A DNA stretch of 64,000 bases from Rhynchonema sp. JSB1_4 (GCA_030248065.1 JASAMV010007160.1:24999-88998); one strand, 5' to 3'. Counted from the stretch's first letter, positions 11,701 through 26,900 are shown. The notes: generated by a model from the sequence alone, not told the origin. Made by a program: numbers and translations.

Positions 11701-14700
11701 ATCAAAGTCTATGTGCGTTTGGAATGCTTCCTTTCTAAATTTATAATGGGTTGGCGATTATGAGTATGAATCCCAAGTACGATGAGGTGGTGCCCGTAAC
11801 GTGCAGGGGCTGTCCGCCCGAAAATAGGAAATCTCGAGGACTTTTGAAATGTTGGGATAAAAGTGCGAAGGTAAAAGTGAAGGTGTTCGACTGTTTGTGA
11901 AATTGGCTCATTTAACTACCGTAACGGAACACTTACTTTTCGTCCACAGAAACATCGGGCTGAGAAAATTTTCATTTTCATAAATCTGCATTTTCTCAGC
12001 CGCTCGGTGACCAATGGCAATGATTTTTCTTCTAAAAGACTGCAAGTAGTTCAAACAAGTTGCTGTAATTTGTCATTCATTATAACGGTGAAGGGACGCC
12101 GTTACCGAGACTCAGCTGATTAGGAGGGCGAACCGAACCATTGAGTCTGATTCGAATTACACGTGCATCGGTGCACTAAAACAGATATGGTCACGTGCGT
12201 CACTGTCTATTGCATCGCAAATGGAAACCATCCAAACATTGCTCCCGGGAACTCTAAAAGTGGTGGTTTTTCCATGTTTGCACTGTTGTGTTCCAAATCC
12301 CAATTAAATGAGATGATGAGAATGATGATGAAGATGGTTGTCGCTGCTTGCGATATCTTATCAATTAGCTTTACCGCTATTATTTTATTTTTCATGCACC
12401 TGACACACAATAAGCAAAGCTCAAGGTGATTGAGAATGTTGCTGAAATTCAAACAAGTACCGAATATCACGAGCATGCGTTCTGGACAGTGTTGTGTATC
12501 CCTGTGCGTGTGTGCATGTCGGCATGATTGTCAGAAGAGCTGTACTATACTCTACTGTGCAACTCACCCGCTCCACTACTTGGAGCTCCGACACTGTTCG
12601 TTCAATACCTGTGTCCAGTTTGAGCTGTTTGAAATTCGAGCGCGCTTCGATATTTATAGACGGTTATGTATATTTATCGATTTATTTCTTTGACTACACG
12701 CACATATTCGCTGTCAATTGCTTGCGATCGGCGTCGATCATCGTGATGGATCTATTCAGTGCGATCACCGTTCTCGTGCTCGTGTTGTTGGCCTGCTGTT
12801 CGCTGTTGATCTCGGCACGTTAGTAGCTGTGAAATGGAAGCTTACAGATCTTAATGTCGATTCTTTTCAAGTTTATGGTCAACGAAAACTTGAAGTAAAA
12901 GAAAATTTGACGCAATCAAATTTTTGCAGGCAATGTTTTCCCCTACGTGTGCGACATCTGCCGCGCGGAGTATCCAACCATTCAGGCGTTGCGGTTTCAC
13001 ATGTGGTTTGCCCACGGATACTGAAAGACTATGTATATCAGAGGCAGACGAGATCGATCTATGGCCATGCGTTGTTTTTTCACATATTTTGTGATATTGT
13101 ACCGCAAACTTTTGTACGTACTGTGCTTCTCGTATTGATATGCGTATTGTATGCTGTTTTTACTCTGGTGAGGTCTGCTAAGGCTCATTGGTTCATTAAG
13201 TTCGTCCCTTCACCGTTCTCATGAAAACCAGTTTGTAAATAAATACCAACGTATCCGACTTGGACTATTTGCAATATTTTGAGAGCAAATTATTGCGATT
13301 GGTTGCTGCGCGGCTGAGAACACTCAGATTCGACCTTCACAGCCCGGTGTTTCCGTGAAAGAAAAGTAAAGGTTGGGTTACGGTAGTTGCATGAGTTGAC
13401 ATCACAGTAGTTGGTCAGTATTTTCTAACACCTTCCTTTAATCGCGACATTAAAAAAAATCAAGAGATTCATTATCTCAGCACAGATACCAAATCGTCGG
13501 TATCAGTAAAAATAAGACCAATCCCCAAAACCACTTTTTCGAGAAAAAAGCGTTTGAAGTTGGCCTGACCGCATTTCCAACACCGTTTGGTTCGGTAGGC
13601 TGATGTTTGGCATGGCTACGTAAGGGAGCATGCTGATCATCACAGAAACAAAAGTAGATTTTGAAACATCATATCCAAGTAAAAACAAAGCTATTTGTCG
13701 GTTGGTTTTAGTTCACAAAAAAATAAATATAGACCATGCCCCTTGGCGGAGCAGTTGAAAACCGAAAAATAGCCCAACCCCCATTTTCTCTGCCATTTAT
13801 TTTTCACCTGCTTGAAAATGATATAATACGGGGTTCATTAAAATGTCTTAAAAGCAGCATTATCATTCAAAACGCTTGTTACAGAGGTGGGAATCGGGCC
13901 GGGTTACCTCGGTCCGGCATCGCCGGATTCAGAAAAAGTCAGCCCGGTCCTATCCGGCCCGATTTTTTGGGCCGGGTTTTTCTGATTGTATTTTGAAGCA
14001 AACGTCGGGTGTGAAAAGATTGTTTCTGTTTGTTGAAATCATTGAGTAGGCCGCACTCAGACAAACGCGAAAAGCGAAAAGTTTTTCAGCGTAGTCATCA
14101 TCCACAGCCACCGTAGTCATCATCCACAGCGCACGCCAAACAGCCTCTGAAATATTTTGTTTGAGCATCACTGTGGTTTAGGCCCGTGGTTTAGGAGTTG
14201 CTGTTGTGCTGAACTTTTCGCTTTTCGCATTTCGCGTTTGTCGGAGTGCGGCCCTACACATTGAAAACATAACATAAACAAAAACATCAAAAAGCTTGTC
14301 TGTGGGAAGCTTCGAACTCGTGGCTCTCACCCACAGTCAGATATGCTTGCCACTGTGCTAAAGACGCCGACAGCCAAGCCGCCTTACGATACGTTATAAA
14401 CGTAATGATCGGGCCAGCAGCGACGCACTCACCGAGAGAGCGTAAAGTCCCTAATACAACACACACACAGCTGTGGTATTATGCAACAACTCATGTGCTG
14501 AAGCAATCTTTGTGTGTGTGTGTGTGTGTGTGTGTTGGGGTCGCGTGCTTCGGGGCTTGGTCTATTTTGTCCGCGAAAATTCCTCCGCCAACCAACTTGG
14601 TTTTCTTTTTCAAAAATAAGAAACTAGACCAACCCCCAACCGGAACTAGCAGGTGTTTTCAACATGCTGTAACTCAACGTACATAGCGTTTTGAGACAAA

Positions 14701-17700
14701 ATTTTTGGTGAATGTTTAGAATAGTTTGCCAGCTACACGCTGCACACAAAAAGTGGGTTGGTCTTTGGTTGGGGCTTGGTCTTATTTTTAAGCATACGAA
14801 ATATGCTTCTGAACAATGTGGTGTCGCGATAAGATAACATATCGATAACGATTCGTACCTTCATCGTTCTCGTGAATCACAGATTATAACAAATTATAAA
14901 AAGACAGTATGCGTTAGATTTGGACTGTTTGCTTTGGACTGCAAATACCAACCTATATTTGGACTATTTGCAATATTTTGAGAGAAAATTATTGCCATTG
15001 GTCACTGCACGGCTGAGAAAATGTAGCATTAAATTTTTTTTTAAATTTTAGAAAACACCACCCGGTGTATATGGATGAGAAGCAAAAGTTGGATTTCGGT
15101 CACATGCATAAAAGTTGAATACAAGACGTAAGTTCAGTCCCCCTCAGGCCTGATCGAGCAAGTTTGTCAGAGAGAATCACTCAAAACCGATGATTCGGAC
15201 TGAGACCGTATTCGTGGACTGTGGACCTCACATCTACGTAAAAACCGTGGGTAACCAAATGTATTCAACTTTTATGTGCCTAATTTATATTTTCTTCTCA
15301 ATGGGCGAAATGAAACTCGGCGATCGGTCCGATCCGGTCTTGCCTCGATCACGTTGCGCCCTATAAAGTTCCGTCATTGTCATTGCTTTGTCAGATCTAT
15401 CGCGGCGTGCGTGCGGCTGGTTTCGTGCAGCCGGCATTTCTGGCCCAGCAGGATCTGGTGATTGTCACCTACGAAACGCTCAGATCTGAATTGAGTCATG
15501 TCGATACGATGGCCGGAAAACGTGCGCTGGTTTTCTCTTTGTTTTTGTTGAAACTGAAAAAGAGAGAATAGTATTGTGTCAGTTTTCAGAGCTTCGATAC
15601 GCCAAGAAATACATGACAGCGCCGAGTCCGTTGACTGTGATAGACTGGTGGAGAGTTAGTGGGACATTTACGTTTTTTTTGAATGAAATGCCTGGATACA
15701 TCACTTGGTTGGCTCTCAGATGCATGCCTCATTCGTTTTTTTCTAGAAGTTTCTCCAGTGCAGTTATTGCATGTTTTATGACAGGTTTTTTTGTTGGTGA
15801 AATAGAAACTGGTCGCACAATGACCATGTGAGAATTCATTCAAGCTGCTGGTTAACAACCCTTCGACCGCGCTTGATCTTGGCGGGGGGTATTGGTCGCA
15901 CATTGACTATATGAGAATCCATCCCCCTAATTTTCCTGCATTGAAAAGGCGGATATTTGGCATTTTTTTCAAATTGGACCAGATTTTGACAAGAACTTTG
16001 CATGCTTATCAGTGAGAAGAATGAGAAACACACGTGTGCAGAAGTTTCACCCTGAATTATACGCAACCGAAATGGTTCAGGCTCGGGTTACTGTAGCCAC
16101 GTGTTACATGCTTTATGTGTGAAATCGATTACAGCACACACACGTTGATCACTCCCGATAAATAAAGCGGGAAAAGAAAGAGAAAATAACTCCTTGTCAT
16201 AACCTGATTCAATTTGAAAAAATCGCCAGAAACCCTCCTTGCCGATGTAGGAAAAATATGGGATGGATTCTCATATAGTCATTGTGCGACCAATAGTACA
16301 TATAAACAAAGTTTGGACATCGTGTTACTCCACCTTAATCTGGCGAGCCGATTGGTTGCTTCCTGATGTTTCACGGCCACGTTGAGGTTTGCCCCTGGTG
16401 AAAAAACCGAAAAAAATTTGAAACGCTGCTGTGACACGAATAGGCTGTTTCAAAGTTTGATACTGGAGTGACAGCAACCTCCAACATTATGGCAAAACCG
16501 CAATGCACAATAGCTATTGAACCGTCCCCATTGTTTAATAAAAAATAAAAGGTTTCAGAAACCTGGTCATTTTTTGCTAGGATTTTGTACTCGTATAATT
16601 TTAAGCATCTGTGGTGAATGAAATAAGCTGTCAATTACAAATAAAAATCCTCTAATTATCACATCCCTTGTTTATGCTTCCCAGTTTTCAAAACGCTACA
16701 CAGCGCACACAATGTTTACCACAACATGCGCAAGGCAGCCATTCCAATGCGCCAACACACACACACTAAGCTTGCCAGCTGAAACATTGCTGTGTTGCCG
16801 TTGTGCCGGCTGTGTGTTGTCGTCGTCGTCGGTTAACCAGCAGCTTTAAATCAATCCTGATTTTCACGTTCAGTCACTCTTAACCACTGTGCTATTGTGA
16901 TTCTCACAAAACATTTTCAGCTGAAATTAATCTAGCATATACTCTGGCAATTCTTTTGGGAGAAACTTTTCAATCGCGTTGCCTGATCCGTAAAGCGCAT
17001 GATGCGTGCACTGGCTACAGAAGTCACGTGACCGCTATAGCCAGTGCACGTATCATGCGCTTTACGGATCAGGCAACGCGTTTGAAAAGTTTCTCCTAAA
17101 AGAATTGTCAGAGTATAGCTCTCACGTTGCTGCGGGTCTGACACATTCCGTTAGTTGCATGCTTTGTGTACGATCGCGCAACGCAACGTCACTGCCCCGT
17201 CACTTTCCCGCTTTATGATTCAGGAAAAAAATGACCAATTCGTATAAAGTCATTGTGCGACTAAGTGAAATTGAACTTGACGTTTTTGACTTGTGACAAC
17301 ACCTTCGTGGAAACATTTTTTTTGTTTTCGTCAAATTGGCCAGTCATTTTCGTCTGTAGTTGTCGTCACGTTATCCGTCGGCTGGTCCATCGGTTTTTTT
17401 TCGATTTGTTTCTTCGGACTTTTTGGGCTTGTTTTCTTCTGCATTTCGCTCCAGCTTCCTGTTCCCATCAATTCAATTTTTTTCGATCGGTTTTTGTGGG
17501 TTTTACCACGTATCCGCCGTTCAGTGGGAACCCGAGTTTTCTGAGGTGTAAATGCTTTTTCAGAAACATTCTCTGGTTTGCCTGAAAAAATATCGGAAAA
17601 TGTGAAGAAAGTACAAAAGTAAAATTTACGTCTGAAAAATTATCGGAAAATCTGAAGAAAGTACAAAAGTAAAGTTTACGTTCTTCTTCTTTCGTAGATT

Positions 17701-20700
17701 GTCCTCGACGAAGCGCAAATGGTCGAGGGCACGTCCAAAGCGGCCGAAATGTGCTGTAAATTGGTGTCGAGCCGTCGCTGGTGTGTCACAGGTACGCCGG
17801 TTGGCAGATCGGTGCAAGGTTAGATTAAGGAATGGTGCATTTTTATTTTATTTTTTTTTGGTTCGCAATTTGCGTGTCGAATATGTGTGTTGGCCGTGGC
17901 ACCAGGAAGAACGACAGCCTCTTCCACAATTATCGTCTCCCTCCATGTAGTAGCATGTCCGGAATCGACCAATTTCTGTGGACCCACCCGATGTTTGGTT
18001 TCACTTCGCAAGTTAGCGGCAGATTGGGTCGAATCTGACTGGACTGCACCTATATTTAGGGTCACACTATAAACAGGGCTGACTGTGCTTCATTTCAGTG
18101 CTCAGAGTTCTTGATTCTTGAATTTGTCGAAATGACATTGTTTCTGCCGCACTGAGATTTTCGCTCAAATGGCTGGCACCAAAAAAAATCTGCATGCAAA
18201 AAAATTTCTGCATTTCAAACGGTCCTGGATTTTGGCCACTCAGAACTGCACGGTCTGGTCACGTTCCTTGGTCTTCCCCCATTCTGGTGTGGATTCTGGT
18301 GGCGTCATCTAGTCTATGAGCCGTACATCGTACACAATCGATATGAACCAATTTGTGGCTTGTTCGCTCAGTTGTTGTGGAGAAATGATAAGAGCGACGT
18401 AAAGGATCAGGTATTTCTTGGGTAGGGTTCTTCTTTTCACATTTGTGCACTGGATAGACATTGGACCGTAGAATCAGAAATTCTATCCGCCGTAATAACA
18501 GAAACGCCAGCCACAGCGATGGCAATGACAAAGCCGAAGATTTACTGGCCAGCGGACTGGTAAATCCGAAAATTTGCCTGCTAATCTGAAATCTTCGTTT
18601 CAGTTGCAAATTTATCAGTCAGTGCTGTTTTGTTTGATGTTTCTCCTGAGATATACCTTGCCTGATTTGGTGAGTGGATGGTTACTACGGAGCTATTCGT
18701 GTCGGCAATAAAATCTAACTGTAAAACCAAATATAATCGAATCATATTCAGTAGCCCCAGCCCCAATCATATTTATTGCAGTTGTTTTTTTTCGTTTCCA
18801 GCTGGCCTTGCCACCCCAAGTCACCGACCTGCAATTACTCGACTTCTCCCCGATCGAAGAGCATTTCTATCGTCGATTGCGGGAACAGTGTCGTTCGAGT
18901 ATTGAGTCTCTGTTTGCGCGGTTGGTTCTTCGTTTTTCCATAACTCGCCTTTTCATTTGTTGTTTCAACTTTTATTTTTCGTGACTTGTTTTGGAAACCG
19001 ATCAACTTCTATTTTGTTCTGACAGATGGGAGCGGAATGGCTGGACAGAGGAATTCAACCTCCAGACTCCGTTGGGTGCGTTGGATCAACACACGCTCAA
19101 ACAGGTTAGATGATGTTTCATCTATTTGATTGACACTCGGATCTCTGGATTACACCTGAAGTAACGGTTTGATGTCGCACATACCACATTAACGGAACAG
19201 GGTCTTGCTTTTCATGGCTATTTACCAAAGTTGCACTTATGCTTTTGAGCAAAAACATTGTGAGACTGTGAAACACTGTGAGACTGAACTGCGATAATCA
19301 CAAACATTTTTATTGTCAGTATAAGGTTATGCGATCCATTTTATCAATGATTTTGTTGATGTGCGCATATGCCTGTGGTATTGGTTGCACAATGACTTTA
19401 TAAGAATTGATCAAATTTTTTTCCTGAATCGTAAAGAGGGAAAGTGACGGGGTGGTGACGTTGCATTGCGAGATCGCACACAAAACATGTGGTAAAGATA
19501 ATGTTTCAGACCTGCGGCAACGTGGTTGATCTGCTGGATTATTTTCAGGTGAAAATGTTTTGTGAGAATCACAAATAGCACAGTGGTTAAGAGTGACTGA
19601 ACGTGAAAATCAGGATAGATGTGATGAATTCTTATATGGTCATTGTGCGACCAATAACAACCATGAAAAGTAAAACGAAACGAAACATTTCACTGTTACT
19701 CAGCTGCTGGCTCCACTGCTGTCCTTGCGCAAGGCCTGCATCCATCCGCAGATTTCGTCGCGCACTGGAAAATTTGAGCCGATTAATCGAACGTTGGCAT
19801 TTTTTGTTTTTATTCACTAATTCCCACATTTAGTGATGTCTTTTTTATTATTTTTTTTAATTTTATTTAGAATCATGTCGATGGACGAGGTGCTGAGCAA
19901 AATGATGCACGACACCAAACGCGAATGCACGGAACATCATCGCGCTGAGGTGGCTGCGCTAAATGGTCGGTTGAGTGATTGGTTCGTAACCTTTGGAAAA
20001 CTTTTGTTCGTAAATTGTGATTTTTTTGTCATGTGAACTGCCAGCGGTCTCAGTACAAAAAATGTTTCGAAGACAAATTATATGAGCATTCTGGTGCAAA
20101 CGATGCATCATTCGGTCGCTCTGACAAGTTCTGTTTCATAAAGGCATGGCTTCGATTCTTCGGCGATCGAGGTTTTGATTTAAACGGTGATACCTGAAAA
20201 ACCACTGAATAGTTTTTGCACGCGTAGCAAGCTCAAGATGTTTGTATATTGATACGCGATAGCACGTTGTACGGAAACATCCACAAACCGACACAAAATA
20301 CGTTCTTCTTATTTGTTCGTAGTCGCTTCCATTTTATTATTATTGTTCTTTTATTTATTTAAAATATGTTACCTTTTTCACGTTTTCACCTTATTCCAAT
20401 TGACAGGTCTGGCCGGTTTGTGCTGGCTGCGTGACGACCACAACCAGGCCGTGAAACATTACCGTTGTGTGTTGCGCTCGAGTGTTGATTACGAGCACAC
20501 ATTCAACACCGACAAACTGCAACGAATACACGCCACACACAATTTGGCGTTGTTGTTGCGCGAACAGGCCGATCGAGTGGGTCAATCTTAGTTTTGTCGC
20601 GTGGTTTTTTGTTTTTTTTGGTCTTGCTGTGTCACTGGTTGTTGGTTGGCTCTATAATTTGCGTCGGCTGTAATATGGTGACGATGAAACATTTTTTGAT

Positions 20701-20833
20701 CAGGTGTACCTGAGGAGTCCAGTTTAAGGCTGTGTGTGAGCGTAGATTACGAAACCATTTCACCGGGGTCGACAGTGAACATGCAGGACGCTTGTTGGAT
20801 CATTCGCGCATGTTTGATTGTTATTAAATAATG

Positions 20834-20925
<92 letters not shown>

Positions 20926-23900
20926 TCGAATTATAAGCGACCAAAAATGGCCCAGATAACACAGAACGGCGTGCATCCGTCTGAAAAATATTTGGACATA
21001 AAATGCTCAGATCGAACTATCCAACGGCCGCACGATCGAAGGCGAAATACAAGAATTGAACGCCCAAAACACCGCACTGAGACACGAGTACACGCGTACA
21101 ACGCATGCACAGATGCGGGACGATGAAACATTATGTGCACAAGCAGCTGATAAGTGTGTGCAATTGGCACCTGGGCGAAAGGTATTTTAGTGTTTTTATT
21201 TATTACTGTGTTGTGTTGTAGTAGTGTAGTGGCAGGCAATTGGTAGCAAAGTATCCTTGGGGAGGGGATGGGCCCAGATGACTGCAAGGTACCCGAAAGG
21301 CCCGAAAAACATGTGTTTTTGCATGCATTTTGCCACTGCAAAATGGGCAAAAACACGGTACTTTCTCGCATTTTGGCCGGAAATTTACCTTAAATGACTG
21401 TTATACGGGGGGGGGGGTTGCGCGCGGCTCCCGCGATTTTTTGGTCTTTGCGGGGGAAGCCCCGTGCCCCTTCAAGGCACTATACTGTCTTATTGTCTAT
21501 CTTTACGATCTGATAGCCACGTTGTGGTCAAGCACAGTTTGGTTTTACCAATTTGCCGTTATATCCTTATTGGCTTACTGTACTGAAGTGTTGACTACTG
21601 TATTCCCCGAACCAAATGTATAAACTTTCTTTATGGTTTCTCTGCAACACATCACAAGTGTGCAGCGAAACCTTTGTTGCCTGATGTTTCACCGTTGAAC
21701 GACCCCGCGCTCAGTGTTTAGCTGATCGTTTGATGACCAAATGTCATTGTATCAAAAATAAAGGACAATCATAACAACCTAATTTATCGCCCAATTTAAA
21801 TATGTTTGTTCATTAGAAATGCCTGCCAATTTATAATTTATTCATTCTCCCGACCACAGCTGACGAATGTGAGCTGGTTCACTCAATTACGTCACTTGCC
21901 GGTCGAGCTTTGCGATTCGTTGGTACAAAAAGTGCAGCACGCGATCAGTGGTCAGGACGTACAATGGGCCGACACCGACGCGGGCCCCATGAAGGCTGAT
22001 CTGTTCTACAAGTTGGTTGGGTTAACGTTGTTTATTGGTTTGCTTGGTGGACATGTTGTCCAACGGCCGGTAGAAAACAGAGTTTTCAATTTATACCAAC
22101 GGTGAAGCATCAGCGGACAGAATTATAGTTAGTTTATAGCGTCGACACCCACTCAATTATACATAAATAAGAAGATTAAGTGAAAGAAGCATAATTACAA
22201 GACCGGGTGTGGAGTTTACGGACTTGAAAATAAATACAAAACAGGGTGTGCAAGTTACACAGAATTATAGTCGCACTGTGTGTCAATGCACAACAATTGC
22301 GCGCAATATTGAACCGTGTGTTGTTTGATATCAGAACGCTTGTATGATGTTCACGCGTTCAACGTCACCGAATCTGTGTCGCATCGCACTGAACAAGAGT
22401 TTCGCTTTTGTTTCTTACGAAACTGGGCGTTGGACCAATGAGCATGGAATCCAGCTGAGTGTGTTGTGTATTTGTGGTGAGCACAAAATACAATCTGATT
22501 GTTATACGAGTCGGTTTACATGGACTGACTTCGGCAGCGGCACTCAGCCGGTTTCTTTGATTTATTGTTTGGTGTTGTTTTGTTGCGGATGTTTTGGATT
22601 ACCAAGTGTGGCTACCAGATTACAGTATGAGACGTACCGTGATACGATTGCAAATGCGTGTTTATAATCTTGAATTTATGTTGTTGCAATTATCTGATAT
22701 AAGATCACCGCAGTGGTTTTCTGCTGTGCGTGCAGCTAACTGTGAAACATCAGCTAATCGGTTGGTTCCGCTTCACAACGGTTTATAATTGCACGAGCGT
22801 TGCTCTCCAAACGGCAAAAAAATGTTGAGCAGAACTGGTTTGATTTTGACCGGTGCTAAATTTCGGTATGGTTCAACCATAATTTTTTCACTGCAACGGA
22901 TACACTATTTTGATAACCACAACTACAATCTTTTCCCCAGTTTCCACGCCGTATCCGGTCTGTTGTACGCTTTCAATGCGCACTGGTCGGCACTGTGCAC
23001 TGGTCGCACGGGTCTGCTCAACGCGGTGCGTCACGTGACCCACGAATCTGACATTTGTGACCGGAATTTCGTCGAAATCTGCGCTGCTTGCCATCTCAGG
23101 ACCGAAGTACAGAATAAACATGCCGATAGGTTGGTGCTGGTTTTCCTGCCGGATTTACGTGGTCCGACGGAACGAGATAGAAACGACGCGTGATGTTTCA
23201 CCCGAGCATGACCTACTGTAGGTCGAAATACAACTTGGTTTGTTTGTTGGTAGATTGTTTTGTCAGCAAAGTAGCACAAAAAAGTAAAATAAATTAATAC
23301 AAGAAGTATCAGCGTAGATTTGTGTTTGTAATGATGGATTTGAGAGAAGCAATGCAAGGTTGCTGGATGTGGCACGATTTAATAAATGAATTTGGAATCT
23401 ACATTTTGTCAAATTTTCTGATTATTTCTGGTGCTTCCATCAGATTCAGGGCAAGCGAAAGAGAAAGTCATTTCTGAGGCTGAACTTGTGTTCTATGTAT
23501 ATTTCCGAGCCTGGTTTCTGTTTTTTGGCTTGTTCAGATCTACTGAAACCCGCAGCTATCCAGACATTCTAATAGGTTCGTTATCTGTCCCAAACAAAAC
23601 TGACCTAATACTTTGTGCTGCTTGGTTACATACCAATTGTTGTACTGACTTTGTTTCAGCTGTCCGTTGTGTACGATCAACATGTGCATGCAACATTATG
23701 AGGACAAATTGTATGGTATTTACAAAGAACGGTTGGTGTTTTGTTCCACATTATTTAAGATTCCACCCATGACATAATAATAGATTTTCTACAATTTCGA
23801 CTGAACATATGTAGATGCCGAAATCACACTCGGTGAGCGGTGCCGTCCGGTCTTGCCTTGGCTTTTTTGCAACAAGGAATTTGAGAAATTTATAATGATC

Positions 23901-26900
23901 CCACTAATTTCGACCAGCGTAAACTTGTTCCCAGACAGACAGTAAGAGACTTTCACACTGATCGCAAATCAATGAGTAGATCTCGAAATGTCCAAAATGC
24001 AAAAAAGTCGTGGGACCAAACGAAGACCGTACCGTGCCGATCACAAGGTTTGACATAGCCCATTATGATGTTTCAGTCTGTCGTGTACGTTCTCCGAGTC
24101 GTTGCGATCGAAACGTCACAACGACGATTTGGTGAACACGGCACAGTGGGTCGATGAGAAAATCACCAGAATGACCAGGGCGCAGGCGCCGTTCGAAAAG
24201 GCGCTCAAGGTTGGACAGTAATGTTTGTGTTTTTGTCGGTTTCGGACCAGTATTTTTGACAAAAAAACAGAGCTGGCTTGATACTGGGTCTTGGTCGTGG
24301 TGTGTGTTCAAATTGCTCACGTATATCAAGTCGAGACAGAGTCGACAAAGGCTCACGCATTGGTTTTGGGTGCTTTATGTGTACCATGGAAAGCTCCATC
24401 GCTCACTCGCTCAATCTGACTCAAAGTATTCAAAGCTCACCGAATCAATGCTTGGACTGTCAGAAGTCAGCGAGATGCCAAATACGATTAACATGGTGTG
24501 CTGGTGACTGATGTTTCACCCGCGAATGACTTGGGTCGCCGTTTTTGCGTGAATTCTTCTTCTTCTTCCTTCTTCAACCGAATAAAAACTGCCAACACAC
24601 CAGACTTACGGTGAAGTCCTGCGACACAGGGGTTGTTTTCCGTCCCTCCGCTGTGGTGGCCCCCATTTTGATCAAAGGGGCTGTGGTAATTTACCGAAAG
24701 ATCACATGTTCGAACAATCATATGGTACATATTGTTATGGTGGGTGATCTTCAAGAAACGGTGTGTGAAAAGGGCGCGACCAACCAGTTCGTTTCCATTT
24801 TGCATCGAAACACCAACCCAAAACCACAAAGGTGGCCGTCGAAAACCCCGACAACGGAAAACCGAAATTTTTCGGGGTTTTTTTTTCGGCGTTTTTTTTT
24901 TGTTTTTTTTCAGTGTTTCGACCCCACCCACCACAGAATCACCAACAATCCATCAACATTTACACGCACCAATTGCAGGCAGCCAGTCAGTTCGTCAATG
25001 TCCATCGTGAAATGTTTGACGCATGGGTTGTCGATGAGGCCAAACGTCACATTGAATTATTGGCACAGTTGAAACTCGAATTCCTCGCCATTCGGCGCTA
25101 TTGGATTTCGGCGACGTTGTTCGTCAATCAAAGGTGAATGTGGTTATGTGTTTGATTGAATTGTCGAATTTTGGTCCGCAGTGTGCTTGAAATTGTGAGT
25201 GTTATGAAATGTATACTTGCGTATTTTTCCGCAAAATATATTTTTGGAAAAAAACCGTTTTTTTCCGAAAAAAAAACCGTTTTTTTTCCAAATATTTTTC
25301 CAGTACTTAAAGCGGGAAACCGTATATCTCATGCTTGCTTTTTTACAACGCAGTTAGACTGTTTATGTCCAACGGTCACAAAAAGAACGATCAAACGAGA
25401 TAAACCACGTTAAAACTGTCAGAATTTATCTTTGAAAAGTTGCTTTCAGGAACAAACGCGAGCTTGTGCCGACTTACGCTCACCCTTTTGATCATGAAAG
25501 GCAGTGAGACTGAGACAAGAACCAGCTCGCTGACAGATGAAACCTTTGTGAAACATTTCACACGTGGCTGTTGGTTGACGAGCTGGTTGGATTCCCTACT
25601 AAATGTTCTGCCGTTGCCTGATCAAAAGGGGGAGCGTAAGTCGGCACAAGCTCGAGTTTGTTCCCAAAAGCAAATTTTTAAAAATTAATTCTCACAATTT
25701 AAACTCATTTCATTTTGTTTGAACGATGTTTTTATGATCACTCATCGTATATAGTCACATTTTATTGCGAAAGGCCGGATTCTGAGAGCATGCGATATCC
25801 GGTTGCCCTGTTTAAGGATACCCATGGTCCAAAAACGCCTATTTTGGAGAAAATTTTGTCGGGAAATGGCCTGAAACAGGCTAAAAATGCACTTGGAGAT
25901 TAAAAAGTGCTCATTTTGAACTGTTTAGCACCGATTTACATTGGTTTTGACAACATCCTTTCGTCCCCTTTGAAAATATTTCGGAAATTTTTGGAAAAAA
26001 AACGTTTTTTTCCAAAAGTTGCCACTCGGAAAAATTTCCGGAAAAATAAAAACGTATTTTTCCGGGCCTCGGAAAAAAACGGTTTTTTTTCGGTTTTTTT
26101 TTTTCGAAAAAAAACGGTTTTTTTTCGGCCCGCAAGTATAATGAAATGTGAATTTGTGTGCTCTTGAGACTGCGACCAGAACCGGTGGAAAAAAGCAAAA
26201 AAAGTGTAATTCTCATCGGAGAAAACTATTTTCTCGGCTGTGTACGTCAACCCAGATGTTATTCTTGTAATCTGCCTTACCAGGAGGTCCAAATTTCCAA
26301 TCGCAGAATAATCAGCGGTGGGTTAAGCGCGTTGTTTAATATTACGGACCTAATGAAACATAACTTGCGCGATGTTCATTTGCTTGTTGTCGCACTTTGC
26401 TCATTCAGTGCCTCATCGTCATGATCATGTACGCTCTGTTGCTCCAGTGACTATTTTTGAACATTGTTTCGAGCCACAACCTGCCTAGTTTTCCTGTCAC
26501 TTTACCTCTAAATTTCCACTTGTGCACAATGCACATTGTTCATGGGGACTGAAAACAGCGTGCGCAGCGATCTTTTCTATATGAACGGGAAAACCTTACA
26601 GAGACGAGCTCGAAATCTCGATGACACGTTTCTGTCTCAAAACACCCGAGCAAATCCGCGCCGAGCAGCGAGCGACTTCCTCCGCTCAACAACAGTCATC
26701 CTCCACCGCACCGTTGCACTCTGCTGCGCACCAAAGCACACGTTCAGTTGCCGTGCAGTTGGTTAACACCCAGGAGCAGCAGGCCAAAGCCGCTAATATG
26801 TTGACGGCGTTGGAAATCGATCCCAAAATGATGCAATGTGATGTGAGTAAAGATTGGGAGTCTTTTGCCAGCTGTATTGTTGAAAAATCAGTTTTATTTG

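Larger units (their letters stand above)
11713..15394. other. Large intron 8 of the helicase gene
   Basis: This 3.7-kb intron is much longer than its neighbours. It holds a candidate two-exon zinc-finger gene (12,746-13,024), truncated and palindromic MITEs (13,885-14,255), a tRNA-like segment (about 14,301-14,371), a TG run (about 14,514-14,534) and a partial duplicate of 13,198-13,320 at 14,850-15,020. I found no missing helicase exon. Confidence 0.6.

Noticed and set aside
14301..14371. Functional tRNA gene
   Set aside because: The A- and B-box-like words are present but the acceptor stem and anticodon loop do not form.
22344..22667. 107-aa plus-strand frame in helicase intron 19
   Set aside because: No domain, no splice support, and no similarity to the helicase.
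25911..26292. F/K-rich frames of about 85-120 aa near 26, 33.5 and 41.5 kb
   Set aside because: They are palindromic AAAAACCG/CGGTTTTT foldback DNA, and similar frames appear on both strands.
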